Shown: positions 6,363-7,435 of the stretch, one piece after another
Numbering within the stretch: the stretch's first letter is position 1
Layout: every line of letters begins with the position of its first letter
Assembly: GCA_016287995.1 (NCBI GenBank)
Contig: JAEEXW010000132.1
Location: 1-7,435 of the forward strand
DNA from: Bacteroidales bacterium
GTDB taxonomy: Bacteria > Bacteroidota > Bacteroidia > Bacteroidales > UBA3824
Direction of reading: 5' to 3'
DNA: 7,435 nt
The notes under the pieces: generated by a model
What the model saw: the letters and a program-made list of their open reading frames with translations, nothing else
Told to the model about the DNA's origin: nothing
The model's database searches: none
Translations under genes and position numbers: made by a program

Positions 6363-7435
6363 AAACTGCAGGATTGTTAACGAGGGAAAAGTTTTCAAAG
6401 GTCATATACTTGTGGAAAACCAGAGGATTTTACAGGTGATAGAACGCGGTAAGAATTCTGCGGAACTGCCTGAGTATGACGAAGTTTATGACGCGACTGG
6501 AAAACTTGTTTTCCCGGGTTTTATAGACACTCATGTCCATTTCCGCGAGCCGGGTTTGACACAAAAAGCCGATATTTTTTCAGAATCGCGGGCGGCGGCT
6601 GCGGGCGGCGTTACGACGTTTTTTGACATGCCTAACACCAAACCTCCTACAACAACTCAGGCACTTTTGGACGAAAAATTTGCCATTGCCGAAAAAAACT
6701 CGCTCGTAAATTATTCGTTTTTTATCGGCGCGTCAAACGACAATATTGACGAAATCTTAAAAACGGATTTTTCAAAAGTTTGCGGCATAAAACTTTTTAT
6801 GGGTTCGTCAACAGGTAATATGTTAGTTGACAACATAGAAGCCCTTGAAAACCTTTTCAAAAATTCTCCCGCCGTTATTGTTGCACATTGTGAAAGTGAA
6901 AACATTATAAAAGCGGATACTGAAAAATTCAAAGCACTTTTCCCTGAAAACGCGCCTGTAAAAATTCACGAATTTGTCCGCAGTGCAAAGGCTTGTTACG
7001 AATCTTCGGCATTTGCTGTAAAATTGGCCTTGAAATACTCTACACGGCTTCATATTGCTCACGTTACCACCAAAAAAGAACTTTCACTTTTTTCGGATTT
7101 GCCGTTAAAAGAGAAAAAAATAACTGCCGAGGTTTGTATTCCTCACCTTTGGTTTTCGTCCGAAGATTACAGGAAACTTGACATCAGAATAAAATGCAAC
7201 CCGTCAGTAAAATCGCGGCACGACCGTAACGCTTTGCGTAATGCGTTGGTCAACAATGTTTTGGATACCGTTGCAACCGATCATGCGCCGCATACAAGGG
7301 ACGAAAAGTTTAAGCCGTATTTTTCTGCGCCGTCGGGAATGCCTTCGGTAGAATTTTCTTCGGCAGTAATGTACGATTTAACCAAAAAGAAAATTTTCAC
7401 GCTACCGCTTATGGCAGAAAAAATGTGTCATGCAC
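6346..7435 (+). CDS. pyrC: Dihydroorotase PyrC (class I), partial at the right edge
   Basis: Dihydroorotase cyclises N-carbamoyl-aspartate to dihydroorotate, the third step of pyrimidine synthesis. The frame from the ATG at 6346 is open for 363 codons to the window end, where the C-terminus (roughly 80 residues, judging from family length) is cut off. The N-terminus (MRILIKNCRIV) is typical of amidohydrolases. Metal ligands His63 and His65 lie in GFIDTHVHFREPG. Other visible sites are Lys149 in GIKLFMGSSTGN (a candidate carboxylated lysine), His181 in VAHCES, His236 and His239 in LHIAHVTT, and catalytic Asp312 in ATDHAPHT. The EVxPHHL segment common in class I reads EVCIPHLWF here (262-270), with the first His replaced by Pro. 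Allantoinase or another cyclic amidohydrolase is the alternative, but the DHVHFREPG-like, PNT and TDHAPH motifs together favour dihydroorotase. The start overlaps maf by 17 bases, supporting co-transcription. Confidence 0.93.
   Translation, partial: MRILIKNCRIVNEGKVFKGHILVENQRILQVIERGKNSAELPEYDEVYDATGKLVFPGFIDTHVHFREPGLTQKADIFSESRAAAAGGVTTFFDMPNTKPPTTTQALLDEKFAIAEKNSLVNYSFFIGASNDNIDEILKTDFSKVCGIKLFMGSSTGNMLVDNIEALENLFKNSPAVIVAHCESENIIKADTEKFKALFPENAPVKIHEFVRSAKACYESSAFAVKLALKYSTRLHIAHVTTKKELSLFSDLPLKEKKITAEVCIPHLWFSSEDYRKLDIRIKCNPSVKSRHDRNALRNALVNNVLDTVATDHAPHTRDEKFKPYFSAPSGMPSVEFSSAVMYDLTKKKIFTLPLMAEKMCHA

Noticed and set aside
6711..7062. Two minus-strand open frames inside pyrC
   Set aside because: Both overlap the dihydroorotase coding sequence, which has continuous motif matches. 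They have no promoter, ribosome site or recognisable product.

Overview
The window looks like chromosomal housekeeping DNA from a member of the Bacteroidota, probably a Bacteroidales-like anaerobe. Three things support this. Upstream of tgt there is a textbook Bacteroidota promoter (TTG, 20-nt spacer, TAccTTTG). Most genes have no Shine-Dalgarno sequence. The gene content also fits: diaminopimelate made through DapL, and tgt followed directly by an LptF/LptG-family permease. Base composition is moderately AT-rich and looks uniform across the genes, and I see no mobile element, tRNA, rRNA or CRISPR array.

Layout. Positions 1-236 are non-coding. They begin with 14 perfect GCGTT repeats cut by the window edge, which run into a small hairpin followed by a T tract. 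An AT-only 12-bp hairpin lies just past the end of dapL. On the minus strand, dapF (start reassigned to ATG at 2231) and dapL form a two-gene lysine/peptidoglycan operon with a 6-nt gap. A 184-nt divergent intergenic region (2232-2415) carries promoters facing both ways. On the plus strand, five genes follow in a very tight array: tgt, an LptF/LptG-like permease, dprA, maf and pyrC. Their junctions are +1, +1, +6 and -17 nt. pyrC is a class I dihydroorotase that runs off the right edge.

Function. The left operon supplies meso-diaminopimelate for cell wall and lysine. The right operon groups tRNA queuosine modification, LPS export, ssDNA handling during DNA uptake or recombination, nucleotide-pool house-cleaning and pyrimidine synthesis. 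These share no single pathway, so co-transcription with growth is the likeliest link. I found no clearly new system. The points most worth a second look are the loss of all three zinc-binding cysteines in the TGT protein, and the pentanucleotide repeat with its abutting hairpin.
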